NCBI GenBank assembly: GCA_002720865.1
Contig: PBIO01000014.1
Location: 248,001 to 312,000 of the forward strand
Source of the DNA: Halobacteriovorax sp.
GTDB lineage: Bacteria; Bdellovibrionota; Bacteriovoracia; Bacteriovoracales; Bacteriovoracaceae
Reading direction: 5' to 3'
DNA length: 64,000 nucleotides
Made by a program: the position numbers and the translations under genes. The notes below the pieces were generated by a model. The model had not been told where the DNA came from, ran no database searches, and saw only the letters and a list, made by a program, of their open reading frames with translations. Positions 43,038-52,156 of the stretch are shown here, piece after piece (the stretch's first letter is position 1; each line of letters begins with the position of its first letter).

Positions 43038-43739
43038 GTGCAAAGCGTAAAGCTCCTGATATTATTTGGCCTTTGGCTATACGCCGTGGCTTCAATTTCA
43101 TTTCTAGTTTTCCCAATAAGGGGAGAATTGGTTGGTATTACAATAGCGGTTGTTTATCTTGTGCTAATTTATACCTTTATAGATAAATGGATTCTTTTAT
43201 TTCTCTTAGCTGTTCCTGCCAAAAGAGGAGACAAGCTTTTAGAGAAGCTATCAAACTTGTCATATGGCCATAATCAAAACGGGCTAGCTCTTTTTTATTC
43301 TAGAGTTGGAATTAAAAATGTTATCTGTTTTGAGTGGCGAGGAAAAAAAATTGTCATTATTGATAAAGATTTAAATAACACCAGCAATGTGGAAAATTCT
43401 TTTAGGCAAGTCATTACAATGTTTAAGGATAAAACTGCCAAAAAGAACTCTAGGTTAATGTATCTGTATTCAGTTTATAATTTACCAGTTCTCGTTCTTG
43501 AGAGGTACTTTGGGCAATTTTGGGTGTTTAGCTTAATAGTAGGAATTTGGACAACACCCTTTAGGTTAATAATTGACTCTATATTGAACAAGAAATTAGA
43601 TCAACCAGAGTATTCTCACAATGGTCAAGAGCTCCCGGTTGTTGATATTTTCACGAGTGAAATCATTAGGGTCTTAGGTATTTATAAGTGCCAAGAAACT
43701 GACTTAGTTAGTGTGATTTTTAATAAAGAAAAAGTTTAG
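43038..43739 (+). CDS. membrane protein of unknown function
   Basis: A 233-residue protein starting at GTG with AAAGGA five bases upstream. Two hydrophobic helices lie at residues 5-60. A soluble part follows (SRVGIKNVICFEWRGKKIVI), then another hydrophobic stretch near 165-185 (VFSLIVGIWTTPFRLIID). The arrangement of helices, Gly-rich beta strand and later helix faintly recalls HtpX-type M48 proteins, but no HExxH is present. It is the first gene ahead of the kinase-regulator-lgt run, 12 bases from the kinase start. Nothing ties it to a known family. Confidence 0.6.
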   Translation: MQSVKLLILFGLWLYAVASISFLVFPIRGELVGITIAVVYLVLIYTFIDKWILLFLLAVPAKRGDKLLEKLSNLSYGHNQNGLALFYSRVGIKNVICFEWRGKKIVIIDKDLNNTSNVENSFRQVITMFKDKTAKKNSRLMYLYSVYNLPVLVLERYFGQFWVFSLIVGIWTTPFRLIIDSILNKKLDQPEYSHNGQELPVVDIFTSEIIRVLGIYKCQETDLVSVIFNKEKV

Positions 43740-43751
43740 GGTGCAAAAATT

Positions 43752-45635
43752 TTGAAAACAGAACCAAAGAAAAAACGGTCAATTGATATATCTAAGTACT
43801 ATCCGCTTTTTTTCACTGTGATTTTTGTTGTAATTCTTTTTCAATATTCTTTCTCTGCTCAAGAAGCTATTTTTTACGATTTAAGAGTTAAGTGGGATTT
43901 CGGAACAAGCTATGAAGACAATATTGTTCTAATAACTCTTGATGATGATAGTGATAGATTTTTAGGTGAGTCTTATCCTTATACCTATGCTTCACATAGT
44001 AAAATGCTAGAAAGACTGATTAAGGATAAGCCTTTTATCGTAAACTACTTCGTCAATTTTCTTGAGCCGGTTACAACTCAAGATCGAAAACATTTAGGAC
44101 AATTTACCAACTCAATAGAAAAGTTTAAGAACCTGGGCGGCGAATTTCGTTTTGGAACAGAATGGGACGCATGGGGGGAGCTTTTACCACCAGTCGACTT
44201 GCGTGATTTCGGACACTCCTCTTCCTTGATTAACCTAGATGGCCTAACGTTCGCCAAAGACGATGTTTGCAGAAGAGCAATCCTTAACGTTGGGGGGGAA
44301 GACTCTATTCATTTATGGTCTGCAAATAAATTTAGACAGGCAAAAAAGTTAGAACCTTTAAATATTAACTCTATTCTAGGTGCATATTACGTAAGAAAGG
44401 CTGATGCAACCTTTACGCTTTTTCGATACTACACATCTCCATTAGAATCAAATGGACGAATAAAGAAGATACCTTTTCACCGAGTAAGAGTGGGCAATTT
44501 TCCGAAAGGTTTTTTTACAAATAAGATCGTGCTGATTGGTCCATCCTATATGACGAATGCTCCCGACTTTGTGTTAACCCCTTTTAATAAAGAAGAGTAT
44601 AAAGCACCTAAGCTAATGGTACATGCTTCTATTATTCAAGCCTTGGTTAATAACAAAACCGTTTATCAAATTCCACGATATGTTACTTATACCTTGGCAA
44701 TTGTAATCGCTATTTTTCTTTCCATCACAATTTCTAAGGTTAAACCTACAAGTGGTTTGTTCATCACAATTATAGTAATGCTGGGAATATTTTTAATTTC
44801 CTATCTTATGTTTTCATTAATGGGTCTTTGGCTTTATGTAACACACCTCGTTTTAACAGTTTTCGTGGTTTATTATATATGGGTGCCTTTTAGGGCGATT
44901 GGGGAATATCAAAGAAGGTACGCCATACAGGAAGAAACAAAGCTTTTGAAAAAAGTTGAAAACTTAAAGCAAAACTTTATTTCACTAATGAGTCACGACC
45001 TTAAAACGCCGGTAGCGAAGATAGCAGGTTTGGCAGACATAATGTTAAACCAAAGCTCTGATGAAGAGCAAAATCGAAGAAACCTACAATCAATTATGGA
45101 CTCAACTAAAGAGTTGAATAGATTTATTACATCAATTCTGGACTTAACCAAAATAGAGTCGAGAAACTTAGATCTTACTTTGGTTTCTAGGGACATAAAT
45201 ACCGTCATCGAAAGTACAGTCGAAGGCCTTAAGTATGAAGCGACGAATAAGAATGTTTTGGTAGAAATGGAGTTATCTCCACTATACCCAATAGAGTTTG
45301 ATCAAAATTTGATGAAGCGAGTTTTGAGTAATCTTATTGAGAACGCCATAAAGTATTCAGGAGAAAACACTTCGGTAAAAATAAAAAGCTGGGATGACGA
45401 AAAATGGGTCCATGTGGAAATTCAAGATAATGGAGTAGGAATTCCTAAAGATGACCTAGAGCATATCTTTGACAAGTTCTATCGGGTAAAAAATGATGCG
45501 AGCCATAGTATTAAAGGGACTGGGCTTGGGCTATATCTTGTTAAATATTTTGTGGAGCTTCATGGTGGCATCATTGACGCAGAATCTACATTGGGACAAG
45601 GGACTAAATTTACTGTAAAATTGAGAAATCAATGA
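43752..45635 (+). CDS. CHASE2-domain sensor histidine kinase
   Basis: A 627-residue membrane sensor starting at TTG. After one helix (residues 17-32) comes a periplasmic CHASE2 domain (VLITLDDDSDRFLGES, NYFVNFLEPV) of about 270 residues. Three further helices follow near 310-375, then a coiled linker. The HisKA domain has SLMSHDLKTPVAKI (His near 415), and the ATPase domain has NLIENAIKYSG, DNGVGIP, FDKFYR and GTGLGLYL. It probably senses an envelope signal and phosphorylates the regulator encoded next. Confidence 0.9.
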   Translation: MKTEPKKKRSIDISKYYPLFFTVIFVVILFQYSFSAQEAIFYDLRVKWDFGTSYEDNIVLITLDDDSDRFLGESYPYTYASHSKMLERLIKDKPFIVNYFVNFLEPVTTQDRKHLGQFTNSIEKFKNLGGEFRFGTEWDAWGELLPPVDLRDFGHSSSLINLDGLTFAKDDVCRRAILNVGGEDSIHLWSANKFRQAKKLEPLNINSILGAYYVRKADATFTLFRYYTSPLESNGRIKKIPFHRVRVGNFPKGFFTNKIVLIGPSYMTNAPDFVLTPFNKEEYKAPKLMVHASIIQALVNNKTVYQIPRYVTYTLAIVIAIFLSITISKVKPTSGLFITIIVMLGIFLISYLMFSLMGLWLYVTHLVLTVFVVYYIWVPFRAIGEYQRRYAIQEETKLLKKVENLKQNFISLMSHDLKTPVAKIAGLADIMLNQSSDEEQNRRNLQSIMDSTKELNRFITSILDLTKIESRNLDLTLVSRDINTVIESTVEGLKYEATNKNVLVEMELSPLYPIEFDQNLMKRVLSNLIENAIKYSGENTSVKIKSWDDEKWVHVEIQDNGVGIPKDDLEHIFDKFYRVKNDASHSIKGTGLGLYLVKYFVELHGGIIDAESTLGQGTKFTVKLRNQ

Positions 45636-45654
45636 ACTGGGATGGAGAAGTTCT

Positions 45655-47148
45655 ATGCATAAAGTTTTAGTAGTAGATGATGATAAAGTTTTACAAGATT
45701 CCGTAAGACAAGCTTTAGAATACCATCACTTCTTTGTAGATGTAGCAGACAACGGAAAAGAAGCTTTAAACAAAGTAACAGCAGAGAAATATGATCTCGT
45801 TGTTATGGATGTAAACATGCCAGAAATGGATGGAATTGAAGCTCTTGGACATATCAAAAAATATGACCCTTCTATAATCGTTTTAATTCTTACGGCTTAC
45901 TCAAATGTTGGAGATGCGGTTAAGGTTGTTAAGGAAGGCGCATATAATTACCTTGAAAAACCAATATCATCCGATAATTTAGTCGCACTTATAAAGAGAG
46001 CATTAAAAGCTAGATCACTAGTTGAAACTTCAATTTTTTCTGCACCACAATTATCTTTAGGTGGAAATTCTGATGATAAATTTGTTGGTGAATCAGATGT
46101 AATGATTAAAGTTTTTAATGTGATTAGTAAGCTGGCCCAAGTTAATACACCGGTATTGATTAGAGGGGAAAGTGGTACTGGTAAGGAATTAGTTGCTAAA
46201 GCGATTCATTATAATGGTCCAAGAAAAGATGAGAAATTTGTCACTATAAACCTGGCGGCAGTTCCGGAAAACTTAATTGAGTCTGAACTCTTTGGTCATG
46301 AAAAAGGAGCTTTCACTGGTGCTTCCGAAAGAAAACTAGGCAAGTTCCAATATGCTGATGGCGGAACAATCTTTTTGGATGAAATTGGGGACATCTCTCC
46401 AGGGATGCAGGTTAAACTTTTAAGAGTTTTACAGGAAAGGTCATTTACACCGGTTGGTTCAAATAGAGATGTTAAAGTAGATGTGAGAATTATTGCAGCT
46501 TCTCATAAGCCCTTTGAGGAGATGATTAAAGAAGGCTCTTTTAGAGAAGATTTATTCTATAGATTAAATGTTTTACCAGTTTATCTTCCACCACTACGCG
46601 AAAGACTTTCCGATATCCCTCATTTAATTGACTATTATATTAAATACTTTAACGGAGTTCATAATTTAGAGATTAAAGGTTTGAGTCCGGAGTCCACGGC
46701 ACTTGTTAAGGAATATACCTGGCCAGGAAATATTAGAGAGCTTCGAAATGTTGTAGAGCATGCCTTTATTATTGAGTCTACAGATACGATTCAACCAGCC
46801 TCACTGCCAGACGTAATTAGAAAAACTGCCGGTGGAAAAGCGGATAAAGATGAATCCCTTCAGGGAATAATCGACTTTAAGGAAATTCAAGATTCGGTAG
46901 TGACGGAAAGACCAACCAACGAGCAGTCGGAAGGCTATCAATTCACATTTGCAACAAAAACTGAAGACAATGAAATTAAAATGGATTTTCAAGTTGCAAA
47001 AGAGCTTTTTGAAAAAGAGTTTATTATTCATGCCCTGCAATTAAATAAGGGGAAGATTAACCAAACAGCCTTAAAGGCAAATATTCCTAAGAAAACTCTC
47101 TTGAGAAAAATTGAGAAATACGAAATTAATCCGAAAGAGTACTACTAG
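45655..47148 (+). CDS. sigma-54-dependent response regulator (NtrC/AtoC type)
   Basis: A 497-residue regulator. The N-terminal receiver has VVDDD and the phosphorylated Asp52 (VVMDVNMPEMDG). The AAA+ domain has GESGTGKELVAKAIH, the sigma-54-contacting GAFTGA loop near residue 218, GGTIFLDEIGD and the arginine-finger region PLRERLSDIP. A linker of about 50 residues with no clear structure separates it from the C-terminal Fis-type helix-turn-helix (INQTALKANIPKKTLLRKI). It pairs with the CHASE2 kinase 19 bases upstream. It could drive sigma-54 promoters such as the one at 30931, though no direct link is shown. Confidence 0.93.
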   Translation: MHKVLVVDDDKVLQDSVRQALEYHHFFVDVADNGKEALNKVTAEKYDLVVMDVNMPEMDGIEALGHIKKYDPSIIVLILTAYSNVGDAVKVVKEGAYNYLEKPISSDNLVALIKRALKARSLVETSIFSAPQLSLGGNSDDKFVGESDVMIKVFNVISKLAQVNTPVLIRGESGTGKELVAKAIHYNGPRKDEKFVTINLAAVPENLIESELFGHEKGAFTGASERKLGKFQYADGGTIFLDEIGDISPGMQVKLLRVLQERSFTPVGSNRDVKVDVRIIAASHKPFEEMIKEGSFREDLFYRLNVLPVYLPPLRERLSDIPHLIDYYIKYFNGVHNLEIKGLSPESTALVKEYTWPGNIRELRNVVEHAFIIESTDTIQPASLPDVIRKTAGGKADKDESLQGIIDFKEIQDSVVTERPTNEQSEGYQFTFATKTEDNEIKMDFQVAKELFEKEFIIHALQLNKGKINQTALKANIPKKTLLRKIEKYEINPKEYY

Positions 47149-47153
47149 CATCT

Positions 47154-47891
47154 ATGAGACCGATACTTTTTGAGTTATTCGGGTCTCAAGTTTTTTCATA
47201 TCCCTTTTTTATGGGTTTATCATGGGGGCTGGGATACCAGCTCTCTCTTTATCTTTTAAATAAAAGAGATATATCAAAAGATGGATTCTTATCCTTATAT
47301 GTCGGAATTTTTATTTCTAGCTGGGTTGGCTCCAAAGTTTTATTTTTAATTTCTTCAGCACAAGATAGGGTAACTGAATATGCTGGTGCCACTGAGTTTT
47401 GGTTAGGTGGGGGCTTCGTTTTTTACGGAGGATTCTTATTAGCTACAGCGTTTGTTCTTTTTTACACTCTAGTGCTTAAAAAATGGAAACTTGAAAACTT
47501 TAAGTTTTTGTTGCCTTCAATTGCTTTTTCCCACGGAGTAGGAAGGGTGGGTTGTCTCTTAGCGGGTTGTTGCTTTGGTTCCCAGTGCGACCTTCCATTT
47601 TCAATTCACTTACATGGTATGGACAGACACCCAGTTCAGCTTTATGAGGCTCTTGGCTTATTCACAATAGGCTCTTATTTTTTGTGGAAAATTCTTAAAA
47701 ATAAAGAAAAGGCAGAAGATTATTTACTCTATATTTTTCTCTACTCTGGTTTAAGGTATTTGACTGAACTTTTTAGAGGGGATCTTGTGCGTGGAGTTTC
47801 TGGACAGGGAGTATCGACAAGCCAGTGGATCGCAATAGGATTGCTCTTAGTTTCAAGTTTTTTTATTATTAAGAAGCGTCTTGCTCGTTAG
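47154..47891 (+). CDS. lgt: prolipoprotein diacylglyceryl transferase
   Basis: Adds diacylglycerol to the lipobox Cys of prolipoproteins in the inner membrane. The 245-residue protein has several membrane helices, YGGFLLATAFV, the family signature HGVGRVGCLLAGCCFG near residue 124-139, and PVQLYEALGLF and LRYLTELFRGD later. Its substrates would include the lipoproteins in this window (LysM, M48-like, BamD). The ATG lies five bases after the regulator stop, so lgt is transcribed with the kinase and regulator. Confidence 0.94.
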   Translation: MRPILFELFGSQVFSYPFFMGLSWGLGYQLSLYLLNKRDISKDGFLSLYVGIFISSWVGSKVLFLISSAQDRVTEYAGATEFWLGGGFVFYGGFLLATAFVLFYTLVLKKWKLENFKFLLPSIAFSHGVGRVGCLLAGCCFGSQCDLPFSIHLHGMDRHPVQLYEALGLFTIGSYFLWKILKNKEKAEDYLLYIFLYSGLRYLTELFRGDLVRGVSGQGVSTSQWIAIGLLLVSSFFIIKKRLAR

Positions 47892-48318
47892 GTGTATCAT
47901 CTGGAGAAGGTTCTTCTGGCTTATCTACGGCCCCGAATTTTTCCTTAATCTCTTCGATTTTACTTTCTTCAACGTATAGCTCGCTAAAAAGTGTCTCATT
48001 ACCCCAAGCCGTAAAAGCGTCGTTGCTTTCGTACATCATGATGGTTTCCCAAGGGCAATCTTGGCTACAGTTTTGGCATCCAATACATCTGGCTAAATCA
48101 ATTTCGACAGTTTGTTGAAACTGGGGATTGGCAGGGTTTGGACCTGGAACTAATTCAATACTATCAACAGGACAACCAGCAATACAGACTTCACAGCCAG
48201 TACAGCCAGATTGGTGTACAACTGCTAGTAATTTCGGGGGTCTCTTACCTTTTCTCTTAGGCTTAAGACGCGCCGTGTGGAATGGGTTCTCAACAATGAT
48301 GTTTCTTTTATCGTCCAT
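47869..48318 (-). CDS. ferredoxin-like protein with two 4Fe-4S clusters
   Basis: A 149-residue protein with CTGCEVCIAGCPVDSIE near residue 38 and CIGCQNCSQDCPWETI near 80, each C-x2-C-x2-C-x3-C-P. An extended C-terminal acidic tail ends in SPDDTPNEQD. The spacing between clusters (about 30 residues) and the PW after the second cluster resemble the iron-sulfur subunits or ferredoxins attached to oxidoreductases. Its partner is not in view. It is divergent from icmF and overlaps the lgt end by 23 bases. Confidence 0.85.
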   Translation of the reverse strand: MDDKRNIIVENPFHTARLKPKRKGKRPPKLLAVVHQSGCTGCEVCIAGCPVDSIELVPGPNPANPQFQQTVEIDLARCIGCQNCSQDCPWETIMMYESNDAFTAWGNETLFSELYVEESKIEEIKEKFGAVDKPEEPSPDDTPNEQDAS

Positions 48319-48363
48319 ATCTACGTACAGTTTATATCAATCTGCCATTAATCCAAAGCTATT

Positions 48364-48391
48364 TTGCTTAGATGGTTTTATAAGTTATATT
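48364..48391 (+). promoter_or_regulatory. possible sigma-70 promoter for icmF
   Basis: TTGCTT, 16 bases, TATATT. It would give a leader of about 60 bases. The -35 matches the consensus TTGACA at three of six positions, so the call is weak. Confidence 0.35.
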
Positions 48392-48456
48392 CCCCAAGGT
48401 GTAAATTTAGTAGCTTAGTTAATTTTTGGCACTATGCGTATAGTTAGGAAATCTTT

Positions 48457-51400
48457 ATGAAACCAATCAGATTTGTCACTGCAGCCAGTTTATTCGATGG
48501 GCATGATGTTTCAATAAATATTATGAGAAGGCTTCTTCAGGCCAATGGTGTGGAAGTTATCCATTTGGGCCATAATCGCTCAGCCCAAGAGGTCGTAGAT
48601 GCAGTAATTCAAGAAGATGCAAATGCAGTAGCTTTGAGCTCTTATCAAGGCGGACATAATGAATACTTTGCTTATATTAGAGACCTTCTTGATCAGGCTG
48701 GCGCTAAGAATGTAAGGATGTTTGGTGGTGGAGGCGGAGTTATTACACCTTCAGAAATTAAAGCCTTACATGAAAAAGGAATCACAAGAATTTATAGTCC
48801 TGAAGATGGTATGACTTTAGGCCTTAAGGGCATCATTGAAGATATGGTTGAAAAAAGTAAATTTTCAACTCTTGAAGGTCATAGCTTTACTAAAGAGAAG
48901 CTAGACTTTAGAGAAATTTCAAAATGTATTACTCATATTGAAAATGAGGGTGAGACACCAATTGATTTTGCACCTAAAGATACTCCTGTATTAGGAATCA
49001 CAGGCACTGGCGGTGCTGGTAAATCTAGTTTAATTGATGAGATACTTCTTCGTTTCAATAGAATATATAAAGATAAAAAGGTAGCTCTTGTTTCTGTTGA
49101 CCCTACAAAGAAAAAGTCTCAAGGAGCGCTGCTTGGCGATAGAATTCGTCTTGGGTCAGCTCAGTATAAAAACTTCTTTATAAGATCATTAGCGACTAGG
49201 GATTCAGGAACTGAACTTAGTCCGCATATACAAAAAGTAATCAACTTTTTAAAGACACAAGATTTTGATTTCATCATCGTAGAAACAAGTGGAATTGGCC
49301 AAGCTTCTGACGCAATCACGAAAGTTTCAGATAAGTGTGTTTACGTTATGACTCCGGAGTACGGTGCTCAATCTCAATTAGAGAAGATTGAAATGCTGGA
49401 GTCAGCAAATTTTGTCGTTCTAAATAAATTTGAAAAACCAAGATCTGAAGACTCGATGAGAGATATTAGAAAACAATATCGAAGAGATCATGAGCTTTTT
49501 GCAGGTCATCCGGGAAGCCCTGAGGATAAGGACTTACCCATCTATGGAACAATTGCATCTCAATTCAATGATCCAGGAGTTAATGCTCTTTTTAAGGATA
49601 TTTGTAGCGAATTTGATTTTGATACAAAAGCCTTTGAAGATCTAGATTGTCAAAAAGTACCAACTCTTAAGTCACGTATAATTGCCCCTGAGAGAGCATT
49701 GTATTTGAGAGAAATCTCAAAAGCTGTAAAAGATTATAATCAAAACTCTATCGAAATTATCGAGAAGGTCTCAGAGTTAGAGTCTTTAAGGGGAGCCTTA
49801 AAAGTCCTTCCTAATAATGAGGAATTAAAAGAAGAATTAAAAAGAACAGAAGCGAGTTTACCAGGTGAAGTTTTAAGGGATATTGAAAATTTCGATAGTA
49901 TCGTTAAGGAATATAAAACCGGTGAGTATAGATTTGAAGTTAGAGGAAAAACTCTAAAAGTTGCATCCCAATTCACAAGCCTTTCAGGATTGAAAATTTC
50001 CAAAGTTTCATTCCCTTCTACAAACTCACTTTCAGAAAAAATAAAATTTATAAGAAATCAAAACTTACCTGGTCATTTTCCTTATGTATCAGGAATTTTT
50101 CCGTTTAAAAGAGCTGATGAAGACCCTAAGCGAATGTTTGCAGGAGAGGGTGGCCCAAGTAGAACCAATAAAAGATTTCACTATTTATCAGAGAATGATC
50201 CTGCAAAAAGGCTGTCTACTGCATTTGACTCTGTAACTTTGTACGGGGAAGATCCTGATAAAAGACCAGATATTTTTGGAAAAATCGGTGAAGCAGGGGT
50301 TAGTATCGCTACCCTTGAAGACATGAAAACGCTATTTAGTGGTTTTGAGCTTACAGACCCTAAAACCTCAGTCTCTATGACTATCAATGGTCCAGCACCA
50401 ATTATTCTAGCGATGTTTATGAACGCCGCAATTTCACAACAATTAAGTGGAGATGATTTTTTTAATGAAGAAAAACGTCTTGAGGTTATGAGAATGGTTC
50501 GTGGAACTGTTCAGGCTGATATACTTAAAGAGGACCAGGCTCAGAATACATGCATATTCAGTCTAGAGTTTGCTCTTAAGATGATGGGTGATGTTCAAGA
50601 ATATTTTTGTAAGAATGCGATTAAAAATTATTACACTGTTTCAATCTCTGGTTATCATATCGCAGAAGCTGGAGCAAACCCGATCAGTCAACTTGCATTC
50701 ACTCTTTCAAATGGATTCACTTATGTTGAATATTATCTGAGCAGAGGAATGAAGGTAGATGATTTTGCTTCAAATCTCTCTTTCTTTTTCAGTAACGGTC
50801 TCGATCCTGAGTATACAGTTATCGGAAGGGTTGCTAGAAAAATCTGGTCAGTCGCCATGAGAGATAGATATGGAGCTAGTGAGAAGTCGCAAAAGTTTAA
50901 ATATCATGTTCAAACTTCAGGTAGATCCTTACACGCTCAGGAGATAGACTTTAATGACATTAGGACAACTCTTCAGGCCTTTTTAGCATTATCAGATAAT
51001 TGTAATTCACTTCATACAAATGCCTATGATGAAGCTATAACAACCCCGACAGAAGAGTCTGTACGTAGGGCTATGGCAATTCAAATGATTATCAACCGAG
51101 AGTTTGGTTTAAATAAAACTGATAATCCACTGCAAGGCTCCTACATTTTTGAAGAGCTCGCAGATCTAGTAGAGGATGCCGTACTTGCTGAATTCGAAAG
51201 AATTTCTGACAAGGGAGGTGTCTTGGGTGCAATGGAGAGCATGTATCAAAGAAGCAAAATTCAAGAAGAGTCATTATACTATGAAGGCTTAAAGGATAGT
51301 GGGGAACTACCTATAATTGGTGTTAACACTTATATTGCGGACAATATTCAAGATCAGCTTCAACAAGAAATAGAAATTTCGAGATGTTCTGATGAAGAAA

Positions 51401-51603
51401 AACAAGACCAAATTAACAGACTTAATAACTTCAAAAACTCTCATAAAAATGATTCAAAAAGATCACTAGATAGACTTAGAGAAGTAGCCTTAAGTGGTGA
51501 AAATATTTTTGAAGAGCTTTTAAATTCTGTTAATTACTGTAGTTTAGGGGAAATCAGTTCTGTCCTTTATGAAGTTGGTGGTCGCTACAGAAGGAATATG
51601 TAA
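48457..51603 (+). CDS. icmF: fused isobutyryl-CoA mutase IcmF
   Basis: A 1048-residue fusion. An N-terminal B12-binding domain shows DGHDVSINIMRRLL at residues 14-27 and the ALSSYQGGHNEYF and FGGGGGVI segments. A MeaI-type G-protein chaperone domain has Walker A GITGTGGAGKSSL near 179 and NKFEKP. The C-terminal mutase barrel has AGEGGPSRTNKRFHY, RLSTAFDSVTLYGEDPDKRP and MTINGPAPIILAMF. This order is unique to IcmF, which interconverts isobutyryl-CoA and n-butyryl-CoA with adenosylcobalamin; other acyl-CoA substrates exist in related enzymes. The G domain loads and repairs the cofactor. The adenosyltransferase gene overlaps its stop by one base. Confidence 0.95.
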   Translation: MKPIRFVTAASLFDGHDVSINIMRRLLQANGVEVIHLGHNRSAQEVVDAVIQEDANAVALSSYQGGHNEYFAYIRDLLDQAGAKNVRMFGGGGGVITPSEIKALHEKGITRIYSPEDGMTLGLKGIIEDMVEKSKFSTLEGHSFTKEKLDFREISKCITHIENEGETPIDFAPKDTPVLGITGTGGAGKSSLIDEILLRFNRIYKDKKVALVSVDPTKKKSQGALLGDRIRLGSAQYKNFFIRSLATRDSGTELSPHIQKVINFLKTQDFDFIIVETSGIGQASDAITKVSDKCVYVMTPEYGAQSQLEKIEMLESANFVVLNKFEKPRSEDSMRDIRKQYRRDHELFAGHPGSPEDKDLPIYGTIASQFNDPGVNALFKDICSEFDFDTKAFEDLDCQKVPTLKSRIIAPERALYLREISKAVKDYNQNSIEIIEKVSELESLRGALKVLPNNEELKEELKRTEASLPGEVLRDIENFDSIVKEYKTGEYRFEVRGKTLKVASQFTSLSGLKISKVSFPSTNSLSEKIKFIRNQNLPGHFPYVSGIFPFKRADEDPKRMFAGEGGPSRTNKRFHYLSENDPAKRLSTAFDSVTLYGEDPDKRPDIFGKIGEAGVSIATLEDMKTLFSGFELTDPKTSVSMTINGPAPIILAMFMNAAISQQLSGDDFFNEEKRLEVMRMVRGTVQADILKEDQAQNTCIFSLEFALKMMGDVQEYFCKNAIKNYYTVSISGYHIAEAGANPISQLAFTLSNGFTYVEYYLSRGMKVDDFASNLSFFFSNGLDPEYTVIGRVARKIWSVAMRDRYGASEKSQKFKYHVQTSGRSLHAQEIDFNDIRTTLQAFLALSDNCNSLHTNAYDEAITTPTEESVRRAMAIQMIINREFGLNKTDNPLQGSYIFEELADLVEDAVLAEFERISDKGGVLGAMESMYQRSKIQEESLYYEGLKDSGELPIIGVNTYIADNIQDQLQQEIEISRCSDEEKQDQINRLNNFKNSHKNDSKRSLDRLREVALSGENIFEELLNSVNYCSLGEISSVLYEVGGRYRRNM

Positions 51604-52154
51604 TGGTTAAGATCTATACTAAAACAGGAGATGACGGAACAACCTCACTTTTGTCAGGAGTCAGGGTTAGTAAATCAGACTCTAGACTTCAGACTTATGG
51701 AGAAGTAGACCACTTTAATTCCATGGTAGGTATTTTAATTCAATATCTTGAAGATGGAGATGACAAAAACTTGTTGCTAGATGTTCAAAACAAATTGTTC
51801 GACCTTGGTGCCTTGTTAGCTTGTCCTGAAGAAAAGATCGAAACATTTAAATTAAAGCCAATTAGTAAAGAATTTGTAGATTCAATAGAAAAGCAAATCG
51901 ATGCGGTTGGGGAACAATTGCCACCGCTTAAGTTTTTTATTTTACCAGGGGGAAGCTTAGCGGCCGCTAATGCTCATCTTTGTAGAACTCAGGCCAGAAA
52001 TGTAGAAAGAATGATGGTTGCACTTAAAAATGAGGGGGGCTTCGTACCTGATAATGCTTTAAAGTTTTTAAATCGAATGTCAGACTATCTCTTTTATTTG
52101 GCTAGACTCATCAACCTAAAACTAAAAGTTGATGAGGTGATCTGGAAAAGCTGA
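51603..52154 (+). CDS. ATP:cob(I)alamin adenosyltransferase, PduO type
   Basis: A 183-residue protein with the family start KIYTKTGDDGTTSLLSGVRV, the helix YGEVDHFNSMVGIL, and CRTQARNVERMMVAL and ALKFLNRMSDYLFYLARLIN, which form the ATP and cobalamin sites. It makes adenosylcobalamin, the cofactor IcmF needs. Its ATG overlaps the icmF stop (TAATG), so the mutase and its cofactor enzyme are translated together. Confidence 0.95.
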   Translation: MVKIYTKTGDDGTTSLLSGVRVSKSDSRLQTYGEVDHFNSMVGILIQYLEDGDDKNLLLDVQNKLFDLGALLACPEEKIETFKLKPISKEFVDSIEKQIDAVGEQLPPLKFFILPGGSLAAANAHLCRTQARNVERMMVALKNEGGFVPDNALKFLNRMSDYLFYLARLINLKLKVDEVIWKS

Positions 52155-52156
52155 GC

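Noticed and set aside
48427-48442. TTGGCACTATGC before icmF as a sigma-54 promoter
   Set aside because: The GC that should lie 12 bases after the GG is missing; spacing is wrong.
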